Part shown: piece after piece, positions 25,561 to 35,434 of the stretch
Layout of the letters: the number at the start of each line of letters is the position of its first letter
How positions within the stretch are numbered: the first letter of the stretch is position 1
Translations under genes and position numbers: made by a program
The notes under the pieces: generated by a model
The model's input: only the letters and a program-made list of their open reading frames with translations
Databases searched by the model: none
What the model was told of the DNA's origin: nothing
Origin: a bacterium
GTDB lineage: Bacteria; Actinomycetota; Acidimicrobiia; Acidimicrobiales; Bin134
Direction: 5' to 3'
Assembly (NCBI GenBank): GCA_026709025.1
Contig: JAPOTT010000029.1
Location: forward strand, 22,231 to 86,230
DNA: 64,000 bases

Positions 25561-26952
25561 ATGATTCGCCTCCGCCCAGACGACGATTACATGATCGCCG
25601 TCCACCATCCCACTTCCCCCGCGCAGATCGGCGCGCTGCAACTTTATGATCGTGGTGGAGCTTCACCAGACCAATTCGTAGCTGACATCAGGAGCCATCT
25701 AGCGAAACGTTTGCCTCACACCCCGTTGTTGCGTGTGCGACGTTCGGCACCAGCTCACATAGATTGCGATGCCTGGTTTGAGTTGTCCTCGGTAGATATC
25801 CACACCGTTTGCGAAGTGCGCTGCGAAGACCAAGAGCTAAGCATCGATGAACTCCACCACCATGTGGGCATCTGGGCCATGGAGCAGCTTGATCCGGAAC
25901 GGGTGCCGTTTCACTTTGTTGTGGTGCCACGCATAGCGGGTGGGCAAAGTGCGGTTTATTTGCAAACCCTGCATGCGTTGGCAGATGGGGTTGGGTTCCA
26001 GTGGATTGTAAACACCCTCACTGATGGCGCAGGCGATCATCTAGGCGAGCACCCTCAAACGCCCACGCCACAAATGTCTTCACCCCGAACCCGTGATGAG
26101 CGCATCCCCTCACCGCCGGAGTGGCTTTGTCGTTCAACCGTGGCGTTGTTGGGCGATGCTTGGCGCAGCAGGTTGCACAGCGCTGAGCTGGCTCAGGCTC
26201 GAAAAGCCTTAGCAGATTTCAAGGCCGACCCGGCCCACAAGCGGGCGCGCACCCCCAAGCTTGGGTTGAGTGGGGCTAACTCGCCACAGCGTTCGTTTAC
26301 CACGCTTAGCGTGGGGCTAGATCGCTTCAAGAGCATTGGTGCGGCGTTGGGTGGCACCGTCAACGATGTGTTCTTGTTGGTTGGATCGGGTGCAGTGCGT
26401 AGCTTTTTGTTGGAGGTTGGCGATTTACCCACAGATCCGATTGTGGTGAACGCGGCGCGCAGCTATAGAAGGCCAGAACACGGCGAAATCGGCAATCGGA
26501 TTGTTTCCATCCACCCTCACCTAGCCACCCACTTGGAAGATCCACTGGCCCGCCTGAAGGCCATTCAAGCATCAATGGCATCTGAGGTTGAGCGCAGCAA
26601 GCTCCAAGAGGCAGTGATGGATCAAAACGCCACCTTCTTTTCGGCCCGTAAGGTGCGCCAGCGTGCCGCAGAGCGTGTGAGCGCGGGCGGCACCCTAACT
26701 CCGGGCAACTTAACCTTGTCCAACGTGCCGGGCCCGGATGCTGAGCGGTTGTTTGCGGGTTACCCGATGCTGGCCAATTACCCCACGCCAATCGTGGGTG
26801 CGGGGCGCTTTTTGAACATAACCATGCGCCGCTACTGCCAAAGGCTGGACTTGGGCATAATGACTGATGCCCAAAAGGTGCAAGATGCTCGCGTGGTTCG
26901 CAGTCATGTTACCGATGCGCTGAGCCAACTTGAACAACTGGTATCTGTTTGA
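25561..26952 (+). CDS. WS/DGAT-family O-acyltransferase-like protein
   Basis: A 463-residue protein of the wax ester synthase/diacylglycerol acyltransferase family. The catalytic motif HHxxxDG appears as LHALADG, so the second histidine (the usual base) and the DG are kept while the first histidine is leucine. C-terminal family features NVPGPDAERLFAG and GAGRFLNITMRRY are visible, including the NVPGP element. The family makes wax esters or triacylglycerol from acyl-CoA. Next to two acyl-CoA ligases, storage of the activated acids is a plausible role. No Shine-Dalgarno is seen before the ATG, so translation may be leaderless. Confidence 0.75.
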   Translation: MIRLRPDDDYMIAVHHPTSPAQIGALQLYDRGGASPDQFVADIRSHLAKRLPHTPLLRVRRSAPAHIDCDAWFELSSVDIHTVCEVRCEDQELSIDELHHHVGIWAMEQLDPERVPFHFVVVPRIAGGQSAVYLQTLHALADGVGFQWIVNTLTDGAGDHLGEHPQTPTPQMSSPRTRDERIPSPPEWLCRSTVALLGDAWRSRLHSAELAQARKALADFKADPAHKRARTPKLGLSGANSPQRSFTTLSVGLDRFKSIGAALGGTVNDVFLLVGSGAVRSFLLEVGDLPTDPIVVNAARSYRRPEHGEIGNRIVSIHPHLATHLEDPLARLKAIQASMASEVERSKLQEAVMDQNATFFSARKVRQRAAERVSAGGTLTPGNLTLSNVPGPDAERLFAGYPMLANYPTPIVGAGRFLNITMRRYCQRLDLGIMTDAQKVQDARVVRSHVTDALSQLEQLVSV

Positions 26953-27002
26953 GGGTATAGATGGTGCTGAGTGCTGCTATTTGGTGGGTAGATTAGGCGG
27001 TT

Positions 27003-29474
27003 ATGGACGGCTACAACCCGGCAACCATTGAGCCCAAGTGGCAGCAGCGATGGGCAGACGATACCACCTACGAGGTGGACAACGATGACCCTCGCCCACC
27101 CTATTACGTGCTGTCCATGTACCCTTACCCCAGTGGCCCAGCCCACATCGGCCATGTGCGAAACTACACTTTTGGCGATTTGTTGGTTCGCTACCGCACC
27201 ATGCAAGGCGATGGTGTGCTGTCGCCCATTGGCTTTGATAGCTTCGGTTTGCCTGCTGAAAACGCAGCCATAAAGACGGGCACCCACCCCAGGGTTCACA
27301 CCGATGCCAACATAGAGCGCTTATCTTCTTCGCTACGGCGCATTGGTGCCGTGTATGACTGGCGGCGCACCCTTAGCAGCCACAACCCCGATTACATACG
27401 TTTCACTCAGTGGATATTTTTGCGGTTCCATGAAGCTGGCCTGGTGTATCGAGATAGGGCTGCGGTGAACTGGTGCCCGGGATGTCAAACGGTGTTGGCC
27501 AATGAACAGGTTTTAGTTGATGGCACATGTGAGCGTTGCAGCAACCTTGCCGAGCAGCGCGAGCTAGAACAGTGGTTCTATCGCATCACCGCTTATGCCG
27601 AGGAGTTGCTAGCTGGCCTAGACAGCTTGGATTGGCCAAGTCGGGTAAAGACAATGCAACGCAACTGGATAGGCCGTTCTGAGGGCGTGGAGTTTTCCTT
27701 GCCCATTGCAGATGCCGATGGTAACCCGCGCAGCGATGTAGCTGGAGTGGCGGTTTTCACAACGCGTCCCGATACCAGTTTTGGGATGACGTTCGCGGTG
27801 ATGTCTCCTGAGCATCCTCGCGTGAGCGAGCTGACCGCTCCCGAGCGCCGCAGCGAGGTGGAGGCTTTTGTGGCCGCGGTGCAAGAACGCACTGAGATTG
27901 AGCGTCTCTCGGTGGCTGGTCCAGCTCATAAGCGGGGTGTGGATACCGGTACTCGGGTTGTCAACCCGTTCAACGGTCAGCCCATTCGGTTATTTTTGGC
28001 AGACTACGTGCTAACCACCTACGGCACCGGGGCAATCATGGCTGTGCCTGGCGAAGATCAGCGCGACTGGGATTTTGCTGTCGCCCACAACCTGCCCATC
28101 ATCCGTACTGTGGCACCTCCCGCCAACTTCACTGGCGAGGCTTATACCGGTGATGGCCCAGCCATAAACAGCGATTGGTTAAACGGAATGGAGATGGCCG
28201 AGGCCAAAGCTGCGGCCATAGCTTGGCTAGAAGAACAAGGCATCGGCCAGCACAAGATCAACTATCGCTTACGGGATTGGTTGTTGTCTCGCCAGCGTTA
28301 CTGGGGATGCCCCATCCCAGTGGTGTATTGCAAGCAGTGCGGGGTGGTTCCGGTTCCAGATGGGGATTTGCCGGTTTGTCTGCCTGATGATGTGGCCTTT
28401 ATGCCTACTGGTCGTTCGCCGCTGTTGGACAACGCCGATTTTTTGAACACGCCGTGCCCAAAGTGCGGCTTGATGGCCCGACGCGAAACAGACACCATGG
28501 ATACCTTTGTGGATTCTTCTTGGTACTTCTTGCGCTTTGCTGATTCCCATAACCAAGATCTGCCCTTCAGCCATGAGGCCCTAGAGCGTTGGCTACCGGT
28601 GGATCAGTACATCGGTGGGGTGGAGCATGCCATCTTGCATCTGATGTACGCCCGCTTTTTCACCAAAGCCCTAGCAGATCTGGGGGTGGTGCCTGCCGGT
28701 TTGCGGGAGCCCTTCCAGCGGCTGTTCACCCAGGGCATGGTGCGTATGGGCGGTGGAAAGATGTCTAAGTCAAAGGGCAACTTGGTAGCCCCTGAGGACA
28801 TTATTGATACCCACGGTGCTGATGCCCTGAGGCTGGCCATCTTGCAGGTGAAGCCTCCAGCTGAAGATGTTGATTGGGAAGATTTTGGCCTAGAAGGGTG
28901 CGCCCGTTTTTTGGGCAGGCTCTGGCGACTAGCCGCAGGAACTGCTGAGCGGGCCAATCCGGCTCGCTCAGGGCCGCTAACCGACACAGATGTTGCTATT
29001 GACAGCGCAACCCATCGCCACATAGATCGCATAACGGCCGAGTTCAATCGCTGGTCTTACAACACCGCTGTTGCGGGCTGCATGGAGTTTGTGAACGAAC
29101 TGTATCGCTATGTGCAGAATCCAGACGGCCCGCATCACGACACGCTGGGGTTTGCTATCGATTCGCTGCTGTTGGTGATGGCACCCATGGTGCCGCACAT
29201 TTGTGCTGAGCTTTGGGAGATACGCCGAGGTGGTAACGTCCACTCTGAGGGCTGGCCCGCAGCAGATGCTGCCAAACTGCACGCCAACACGGTGACGATG
29301 GTGGTGCAAGTAAGTGGCAAAGTACGCGACCGCATTGATGTGCCCGCCGACATTTCAGGTGAGCAGGCCGAGGCTTTAGCACTGGCATCAACAAAGGTTC
29401 AAACGTACCTAGATGGTGCCACCCCCACCCGCGTGATTGCCCGCCCCCCTAAGCTCATTAACCTAGTAACCTAA
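27003..29474 (+). CDS. leuS: Leucyl-tRNA synthetase
   Basis: An 823-residue class I aminoacyl-tRNA synthetase, complete from [17 protein letters not shown]. The HIGH motif appears in [16 protein letters not shown], the KMSKS motif in [13 protein letters not shown]. The editing domain has TTRPDTSFG, and the Zn-binding insert has CPGC...CERC. It charges tRNA-Leu and edits misacylated products. It is the first gene of a housekeeping series (comEA, comEC, holA, rpsT, lepA), here separated from comEA by a hipBA islet. Confidence 0.97.
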   Translation: MDGYNPATIEPKWQQRWADDTTYEVDNDDPRPPYYVLSMYPYPSGPAHIGHVRNYTFGDLLVRYRTMQGDGVLSPIGFDSFGLPAENAAIKTGTHPRVHTDANIERLSSSLRRIGAVYDWRRTLSSHNPDYIRFTQWIFLRFHEAGLVYRDRAAVNWCPGCQTVLANEQVLVDGTCERCSNLAEQRELEQWFYRITAYAEELLAGLDSLDWPSRVKTMQRNWIGRSEGVEFSLPIADADGNPRSDVAGVAVFTTRPDTSFGMTFAVMSPEHPRVSELTAPERRSEVEAFVAAVQERTEIERLSVAGPAHKRGVDTGTRVVNPFNGQPIRLFLADYVLTTYGTGAIMAVPGEDQRDWDFAVAHNLPIIRTVAPPANFTGEAYTGDGPAINSDWLNGMEMAEAKAAAIAWLEEQGIGQHKINYRLRDWLLSRQRYWGCPIPVVYCKQCGVVPVPDGDLPVCLPDDVAFMPTGRSPLLDNADFLNTPCPKCGLMARRETDTMDTFVDSSWYFLRFADSHNQDLPFSHEALERWLPVDQYIGGVEHAILHLMYARFFTKALADLGVVPAGLREPFQRLFTQGMVRMGGGKMSKSKGNLVAPEDIIDTHGADALRLAILQVKPPAEDVDWEDFGLEGCARFLGRLWRLAAGTAERANPARSGPLTDTDVAIDSATHRHIDRITAEFNRWSYNTAVAGCMEFVNELYRYVQNPDGPHHDTLGFAIDSLLLVMAPMVPHICAELWEIRRGGNVHSEGWPAADAAKLHANTVTMVVQVSGKVRDRIDVPADISGEQAEALALASTKVQTYLDGATPTRVIARPPKLINLVT

Positions 29475-29495
29475 GTCTGGTTTGCACAGAATACT

Positions 29496-29515
29496 ATCTA
29501 TATAGCATCTATATA
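29496..29515 (+). promoter_or_regulatory. hipBA promoter/operator with ATCTATATA direct repeat
   Basis: ATCTATATA occurs at 29496-29504 and 29507-29515, 11 bp apart (one helical turn), inside an A+T-rich leader 18 bp before the hipB-like ATG. It fits autoregulation by the HTH protein. Confidence 0.5.
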
Positions 29516-29532
29516 AGCTGTATACTATTACC

Positions 29533-29859
29533 ATGGCAGTTCCCAAAGTGCATGCACCGATGACGTTGGAAGCGATTTGTCTATTGGGTAATAGGGTTCG
29601 GCTAGGTCGTAAGGAGCGCAGGTGGACGGTTGCTGAGTTGGCTGAGCGGGTTGGGGTATCACCGGTGACAATCCGCAAAGTTGAAACCGGAGACCCCACT
29701 GTCGCTTTGGGTACTGCGTTTGAGGCCGCCGTTTTGGTAGGGGTGAGCTTGTTTCACCCCGATGCTTCACGGCGGGTTTTAGAAGCTGAACTTGTTGACG
29801 CACGCTTAGCTGTGTTGCCTTCTGTGATTCGCACCAGCCACATAGACGACAACTTCTAG
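29533..29859 (+). CDS. HipB-like XRE-family antitoxin/repressor
   Basis: A 108-residue protein with an XRE helix-turn-helix at residues 18-70 (LGNRVRLGRKERRWTVAELA, GVSPVTIRKVETGD). The C-terminal tail is short. HipB binds its operator as a dimer and neutralises the kinase HipA. A hipA-like gene begins 7 bp after its stop. An A+T-rich leader with direct repeats precedes the ATG. Confidence 0.85.
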   Translation: MAVPKVHAPMTLEAICLLGNRVRLGRKERRWTVAELAERVGVSPVTIRKVETGDPTVALGTAFEAAVLVGVSLFHPDASRRVLEAELVDARLAVLPSVIRTSHIDDNF

Positions 29860-29866
29860 GGCGATA

Positions 29867-31090
29867 GTGGCAACTACTGAAGCCTTCGTGTGGGTCTGGC
29901 TGCCAGCAGCCACAGAGCCGGTGGTTGCAGGCAAGCTCACAGATAGGGGCTCGGTTGTTACGTTTGCTTATGGTCGCAGCTACCTAGAACGTCCTGATGC
30001 GATTGCGCTTTATCTGCCTGAACTCCCATTGCGACGCGGCGAGATAAGCCCTATTTCTGGTGAAATAGCTGGCTGCATTGCTGATGCTGGCCCAGATGCA
30101 TGGGGACGACGGATTATTGAATACCAGCACATGTCAGAAATGGCTGATCTAACTAGGCTGGATTATCTCGTAGCATCTGGTTCAAATCGTTTTGGAGCGC
30201 TTGACTTTCGGCACTCGGCCACACAGTACGTCTCACTAGGCGAATCACAGGTACCGCTGGGTGAACTAGCTGAGGTTGCAGACCGTGTTGAGAATGGTCG
30301 TCCCCTCTCAGCGGGGCTTGAGCGTGCTTTGTTTCACGGCAGTTCGATGGGGGGCGCGCGGCCTAAGGCGGTATTTGTAGATGGTGTTCAGCAGATGATT
30401 GCTAAGTTCACTTCGGTTACCGATTCCTATCCTGTTGTTAAAGCGGAGTTTGTGGCAATGGAGTTAGCCCGCCGAGCCGGGTTGCATGTTGCGGATGTTA
30501 GGCTTGACAGTGCTCTGGGCCGCGATATTTTGCTGGTAGATCGATTTGACCGTACCCCTGATGGTGGTCGGGCAATGGTTGTATCGGCACTTACCATCTT
30601 GGAATTGCATGATGCCCATGGCATGGCTGGTCGCTATGCCACTTATGCAGATCTTGCCTTTCACATCCGGTCGAGGTTTAGCGAGTCAGATAAAACTCTG
30701 GCAGAGCTGTTCGCTCGTATTATTTTCAACATTTTGGTAGGCAACACTGATGATCATGCCCGCAATCACGCCGCTTTTTGGGATGGTGCCCAACTCACTT
30801 TGACCCCCGCCTATGATGTTTGCCCTCAGGTGCGTGTTGGAGAAGAGGTGGCTCAGGCTATGGCCTTTGGAGACAACGGTGAACGACTTAGTCAAGTTGC
30901 GAGGTGTGTAGCACAAGCTCACATTTATCATTTGAGCACTGCTCAGGCCACAGAAATTGTAGATAAACAGATAGCAGTAATCACGCAGGAGTGGTCATCT
31001 GTTTGTGATATGGCAGGGTTATCAGCGGTTGATCGCAAACAATTATGGCACCGTCAGTTCCTCAATCCCTTTGCACTCTATGGCTACTAA
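29867..31090 (+). CDS. HipA-like serine/threonine kinase toxin
   Basis: A 407-residue HipA-family protein. Family parts in order are an N-terminal beta subdomain (residues 1-110), the glycine-rich loop GSSMGGARPKA at 159-168, the ATP-binding lysine region MIAKF, the catalytic loop VGNTDDHARNH and the DFG-like AYDVCPQ. All kinase elements are present, so the protein should be active. E. coli HipA phosphorylates glutamyl-tRNA synthetase and induces dormancy. The target here is unknown, although the gene follows leuS directly. The start is GTG 29867, 7 bp after hipB. Confidence 0.88.
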   Translation: MATTEAFVWVWLPAATEPVVAGKLTDRGSVVTFAYGRSYLERPDAIALYLPELPLRRGEISPISGEIAGCIADAGPDAWGRRIIEYQHMSEMADLTRLDYLVASGSNRFGALDFRHSATQYVSLGESQVPLGELAEVADRVENGRPLSAGLERALFHGSSMGGARPKAVFVDGVQQMIAKFTSVTDSYPVVKAEFVAMELARRAGLHVADVRLDSALGRDILLVDRFDRTPDGGRAMVVSALTILELHDAHGMAGRYATYADLAFHIRSRFSESDKTLAELFARIIFNILVGNTDDHARNHAAFWDGAQLTLTPAYDVCPQVRVGEEVAQAMAFGDNGERLSQVARCVAQAHIYHLSTAQATEIVDKQIAVITQEWSSVCDMAGLSAVDRKQLWHRQFLNPFALYGY

Positions 31091-31240
31091 ATGCATAACC
31101 ATTGGCCTAGATTAGTCTTCTGAGCTTCCCCTGTAATAGTAGTAGGCGTGTAGCAGAAGACGTGGTTTTGTAGGTTTTAGTTTGGCACCTCTATTGGTAG
31201 TTACGACAGTCTTCAACGTGAAGAGTCATTTTTGGTTTTG

Positions 31241-31558
31241 CTATTTTTGAAATATTTGTCTAAACTTTTGCTTATACCTAGTAAACCAAGCAGCAATAGT
31301 GTCAGCATATTTTAATACTAAAATACTATATATAATCAAAATAAGTATATCATCAATAGATACATTATCTTCTCCAAGTCCAGAAATAGTTATACCAATA
31401 AGTGGGGGAAATACAAATAAAACACAGTATATTATAAGCGCTTTTTTAGCCCTCTTAGAAGAGAATTCATACTCATACTTTAGTAGATAAATATAAACGC
31501 TAGCGGATACTATCACAACACCGTATGCTACCAGTTGAAGAAATAATGTAGACTGCAT
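31241..31558 (-). CDS. Small A+T-rich membrane protein, unknown
   Basis: A 105-residue protein with three predicted membrane segments (residues about 5-25, 39-58 and 69-90) and a basic C-terminal tail (RYKQKFRQIFQK). I do not recognise the family. The gene and its flanks (about 31200-31620) are far more A+T-rich than everything around, with codons such as ATA and TTA that neighbours avoid. That suggests recent transfer. It lies just downstream of, and convergent with, the hipBA pair, so the two may have arrived together. Function unknown. Confidence 0.55.
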   Translation of the reverse strand: MQSTLFLQLVAYGVVIVSASVYIYLLKYEYEFSSKRAKKALIIYCVLFVFPPLIGITISGLGEDNVSIDDILILIIYSILVLKYADTIAAWFTRYKQKFRQIFQK

Positions 31559-31617
31559 CGTATCAATAATATTTCGTAGTCAACTAAATCAATTACATAC
31601 TATTTACAAGTATAAGG

Positions 31618-32712
31618 CTAGGTGGTTGATCTGGTTGGGACGGCTCTTAGGGCTTCGCATACCTCTGCCCAGAGATTGGCAGTATTGGGAGAATCCTCAT
31701 TGTTAGCAGGGTTGCTAAGGCCGTTGTCGGTGCCTGTGTTTAAGGTTAGGCGGTCTACTAGGCCACCTACGCTGGCGGCGACTTTTTCTGCCAAATCATG
31801 GGGTTCAGCCACCACAGCAAAGGTGTTGAGCATGGTGTCGTCTATCACTTCGGCCATTTTGTCCCACTTGCCCTGCTTGGACATCCAGTTCAACTCTTCT
31901 TGGGCACCGGCCCAACCATGGTGTTCTAACACGGGTCGATACGCTGGCGTGGAACCATAGAAGCCAATTTGGCGCCTAACGGCTTTGGCGCTAGCAGCCA
32001 TCTCTTCTTCGTTGGCTCCGGTTACAAGAAACAACGGCAGCGACACCTCTATGGATTTTGGATCTCGCCCTGACTTTTGGGCACCGCGCTGTAGCGCTGG
32101 TAGCGATACCTCACGTAGATAAGACGGCGTTGTGAAGCCGTGGCTCATCCAGCCATCTGCCACCTCGCCTGCAGTTTCGGTCATAAGGTTCCCCACGCCT
32201 GCCATGTGGATGGGCGGGGGCCCATAGGGGTTGGGGCCTGGGCTGAACATTGGGGTCATCAGCGTGTGCCTGTAGAAGTCGCCTCGAAACGCAAGGGGTT
32301 CACCGGTTTCCCAAGATTCCCAAATAGCCCGCATCGCTCGTACCATCTCGTTCATTCTTGCGGCAGGTTTAGACCAGGGCATCGAGAACCGGTTGGTTAT
32401 GTGGGCTCTGATTTGTGTTCCAAGCCCTAGTTTGAAGCGTCCTTTAGACCACGCTTGCAGATCCCAGCTGGTGTTGGCCAGCGTCATGGGGTTGCGGGCA
32501 AATGCCACTGCTATTGCGGTGCCCAAATCAATGGTCTCAGTATGTTCGGCTGCCACCACTAAAGGCAAGAAGGGATCGTGGGTTAACTCCACTGTCCAAG
32601 CGCCGCTGTAACTGGCGGCTTCTAAAGCCGCAGCACCGCTGGCGGCTTGATCCATCCACGCTGTAGGCCCAGCATTGGCCGATGGCACACCGATTCTTCC
32701 GTCAAGCTTCAT
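31618..32712 (-). CDS. LLM-class F420-dependent oxidoreductase
   Basis: A 364-residue luciferase-like monooxygenase-fold protein of the TIGR03617-like group (recognised from memory). Visible features are ETIDLGTAIAVAFARNPMTL, GRFKLGLGTQIRAH, a C-terminal PPIHMAGVGN and GWMSHGF. Members in actinobacteria use F420 or flavin to oxidise or reduce small molecules; the substrate is unknown. It is divergent from comEA and breaks the usual leuS-comEA neighbourhood. Confidence 0.85.
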   Translation of the reverse strand: MKLDGRIGVPSANAGPTAWMDQAASGAAALEAASYSGAWTVELTHDPFLPLVVAAEHTETIDLGTAIAVAFARNPMTLANTSWDLQAWSKGRFKLGLGTQIRAHITNRFSMPWSKPAARMNEMVRAMRAIWESWETGEPLAFRGDFYRHTLMTPMFSPGPNPYGPPPIHMAGVGNLMTETAGEVADGWMSHGFTTPSYLREVSLPALQRGAQKSGRDPKSIEVSLPLFLVTGANEEEMAASAKAVRRQIGFYGSTPAYRPVLEHHGWAGAQEELNWMSKQGKWDKMAEVIDDTMLNTFAVVAEPHDLAEKVAASVGGLVDRLTLNTGTDNGLSNPANNEDSPNTANLWAEVCEALRAVPTRSTT

Positions 32713-32851
32713 AGCGCAACATTCTATGTGACCTAGCCAACTAGTTGTGCAGGCGGGCAGATCTGGCTTGGTGCAGTTTGGGTGATCGGCCTGTTATCCT
32801 GTAACTGCTTCCCCCTGTGTCTAGCGTCGCGCCCCGCGCCAGATATGGCTC

Positions 32852-33535
32852 ATGGAAGATCAACCCCAACTGCCTCCTCGCTTAACTGCGGCTGAACGAT
32901 GCCGAGAGCTGTGGGAGGACTACCGCCATTTAATCACGCCACCGCGCATAGCTATCGGGGCTATAGCACTGCTGATCGCCATAGCGTTTATGGCGTATCG
33001 GGTGTGGGGACCCGGCGAGTCACCTCGCGCCGAGGTAATCCTTCCCCAAGCTACTGCGCTGGCAGATCGTTTCGTGGCCACACCCGAACCCACGCCCGTT
33101 TTGGTGCATGTGGCTGGGGCGGTCAAATCCCCGGGTGTGTACAGCATGCAAGGTCAAGGCCGTGTGCTGGATTTGGTGCAAGCCGCAGGCGGGCTTACCA
33201 GCGATGCCGATACCGACAGGGTGAACTTAGCGGATGCGTTGTTTGATGGGCAGTGGTTGTACATACCCCACATCGGCCAGAAGGTTATTCCAGCGCCCGT
33301 AACAGGCACTGGTAGCACTAATGGCACTTCGCCGCAGCGTTCAGGCCCAATCAACATCAACTCTGCATCGGCGCAACAGCTACAGGCCCTGCCGGGGGTG
33401 GGGCCAGCAATCGCAAATGCCATTGTTCAACACCGCGAGCGTATCGGTGGCTTTGGGTCGGTAGACGGGCTGCTAGCTGTGTCGGGCATCGGCCCAAGCA
33501 AGCTAGAACAGATGCGCCATCTCATTAGCGTGTGA
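32852..33535 (+). CDS. comEA: ComEA-like DNA-binding protein
   Basis: A 227-residue membrane-anchored protein. It has a cytoplasmic start, one membrane segment (residues about 34-52), an SLBB domain (VHVAGAVKSPGVYSM), a Thr/Gly-rich linker, and a C-terminal double helix-hairpin-helix (INSASAQQLQALPGVGPAIA, then ISGIGPSKLEQMR). ComEA binds double-stranded DNA outside the membrane during natural transformation and hands it to ComEC. It overlaps comEC by 4 nt (GTGA). Confidence 0.92.
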   Translation: MEDQPQLPPRLTAAERCRELWEDYRHLITPPRIAIGAIALLIAIAFMAYRVWGPGESPRAEVILPQATALADRFVATPEPTPVLVHVAGAVKSPGVYSMQGQGRVLDLVQAAGGLTSDADTDRVNLADALFDGQWLYIPHIGQKVIPAPVTGTGSTNGTSPQRSGPININSASAQQLQALPGVGPAIANAIVQHRERIGGFGSVDGLLAVSGIGPSKLEQMRHLISV

Positions 33536-35340
33536 GCGCCAACGCTTCAAGCAACGCAGGTGCCATGAACGATCAGCAGGTGGTGGCCTTAGCAGGTGCA
33601 GCCATAGTTGGTGCTTGGTGGTCTGCTGCGTTGCCACTAGTGCCCGCCATTTTGTTGGCGGTGCTAGCGCTGGCGATGCGTTGGCCGTGGGTGTTGGTGC
33701 TGGCCGTTTTGCTGGTTAGCTCCGCGTTGGGAGCTAGAGCTTGGGCAGGTTTGTACCCGCTTGAGCCCAGTGCATTTGGCGAAGGCGCAGAGCTAGAAGC
33801 CACGCTGGTATCAGATCCAACCCCCACCGGTAGTGGTGCAAGGGTGCTGCTGCGTGTACAAGGGCGGCGTTATGAAGCATGGGCCTATGGGGGAGCAGCT
33901 CCTAAGCTGTTGGCTGGTTTAGCGGGCGACCGCATATCTGTGGCTGGCAGCATTCGGCCCATCGATCCGCTGCCCAAGTATCAGGCTGCTCGCCATGTGG
34001 CGAACCGCTTGAACATCACACACATTTCACAGCATCGCAGCGGGCTTTTGCCCTTTCGTTTGGCGAATTGGTTGCGCCGCACCATTTCTGAGGGTGCTGT
34101 GTGGTTGGATGATGATCACCACAGCTTATTTACCGGTTTGTCCTATGGGGATGATCGTTACCAGTCCGCAGTGGTAGCAGACGACTTTCGGGCAGCTGGC
34201 CTCACGCACCTGTTAGCTGTTTCTGGGCAAAATGTAGCCTTCGTGCTCATCTTGGCGCGCCCGCTTATTGAGCGTTTTGGGTATCGAGGCCGTTGGGTGC
34301 TCACCTTAGGTGTGATTGCCTTTTTTGCTGTGGTTACCCGCTTTGAGCCATCTGTGTTGCGGGCCACCGTTATGGCAGCTATAGCCGCTACTAGCACTAT
34401 GTTGGGGCGCGATACCTCTGGTGTTCGTTTGCTGGCTTTAGCGGTGGCGTTGTTGGTGATGGTAGACCCGTTGCTGGTGCATTCGGTGGCCTTTCGCTTA
34501 TCGGTAGCGGCATCTGCGGGCATCATCGTATGGTCTCGTGGTTTAGCTGAGCGATTGCGGGGGCCGCGGGTGGTGCGCGAAGCAATAGCGGTTACTGCTG
34601 CGGCTCAGCTAGCTGTATCGCCACTGCTTATTGCCACCTTTGGGGGAGTGCCGGTGGCATCTTTGCCTGCCAACTTGTTGGCCGCACCAGTAGCTGGGCC
34701 GGTGATGATGTGGAGCTTGTCGGCAGGGGTGCTAGCAGGCATAGTTAGAGGGCCCTTAGCGCAGCTAATTCACTGGCCCACCGGCTTGACTATCGGTTGG
34801 ATTCAAGGTGTGGCAGATTGGGCAGCCACAGTACGACTAGGGGAACTGCGCGCTCCTCATTTGGTGGTAGTGGTGGCCGCTGCGGTGGTGTGGTGGTTGG
34901 GTGGGCGCCGTGTGTTGCGCGCCACAGCAGCGATGGGTCTTTGTGCGGCGCTGTTGTTGCCAGCTTTAGCCTTGCGGGTGCAAACACCGCCGTTTCACGC
35001 TGTGCTCAGCTCGCAAACCCAGGTTTGGCGACATCACAACACTACCGTGGTGCTGCTTGGCACTAACTCTTCGGTTGAGAGGCTCTTGGAAGATTTACGT
35101 CGCGCAGGGGTACAGGCTGTGGATTTAGCGGTGGCCGACAAAGGCAATCGAGCGCAGCGCAACCAGCTCATGGCCATGAAAGAGCGTATGTGGGTGGGCA
35201 CCATCGTCGCACCGCCGGGCCACAAAATAGGCGGCGCCAGCGAGGTTAGGGTTAATCAAGAAATCCAAATAGGCTCCATGAGGGCCGAAATTACCTCCCA
35301 CGATCCGTCCCTAGAACTCAAAGTTACTGTAATAAAATAA
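33532..35340 (+). CDS. comEC: ComEC/Rec2-like DNA uptake channel
   Basis: A 602-residue polytopic protein. Membrane segments surround an OB-like loop (residues about 75-125) and the competence domain (FTGLSYGDDRYQ, GLTHLLAVSGQNVAFVLILARP). The C-terminus ends in about 110 soluble residues with no metallo-beta-lactamase signature (no HxHxDH). It is thus the short form, smaller than the roughly 750-residue B. subtilis type. ComEC forms the pore that brings single-stranded DNA into the cell. The start GTG overlaps the comEA stop. Confidence 0.88.
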   Translation: MSANASSNAGAMNDQQVVALAGAAIVGAWWSAALPLVPAILLAVLALAMRWPWVLVLAVLLVSSALGARAWAGLYPLEPSAFGEGAELEATLVSDPTPTGSGARVLLRVQGRRYEAWAYGGAAPKLLAGLAGDRISVAGSIRPIDPLPKYQAARHVANRLNITHISQHRSGLLPFRLANWLRRTISEGAVWLDDDHHSLFTGLSYGDDRYQSAVVADDFRAAGLTHLLAVSGQNVAFVLILARPLIERFGYRGRWVLTLGVIAFFAVVTRFEPSVLRATVMAAIAATSTMLGRDTSGVRLLALAVALLVMVDPLLVHSVAFRLSVAASAGIIVWSRGLAERLRGPRVVREAIAVTAAAQLAVSPLLIATFGGVPVASLPANLLAAPVAGPVMMWSLSAGVLAGIVRGPLAQLIHWPTGLTIGWIQGVADWAATVRLGELRAPHLVVVVAAAVVWWLGGRRVLRATAAMGLCAALLLPALALRVQTPPFHAVLSSQTQVWRHHNTTVVLLGTNSSVERLLEDLRRAGVQAVDLAVADKGNRAQRNQLMAMKERMWVGTIVAPPGHKIGGASEVRVNQEIQIGSMRAEITSHDPSLELKVTVIK

Positions 35341-35373
35341 CTTTCTGTTCTGCGATGATCTTATTCTGTTTAC

Positions 35374-35406
35374 ACGATTAAGATTTCAGCCTAAACTCTT
35401 AATCGT
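35374..35406. promoter_or_regulatory. 10-bp inverted repeat before the fic gene
   Basis: ACGATTAAGA and TCTTAATCGT are separated by 13 nt, between comEC and fic, 28 bp before the fic ATG. It could be a comEC terminator or a fic operator. Confidence 0.45.
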
Positions 35407-35434
35407 TCCAGTTTCTCTTAAGGAGTTCTTAACG

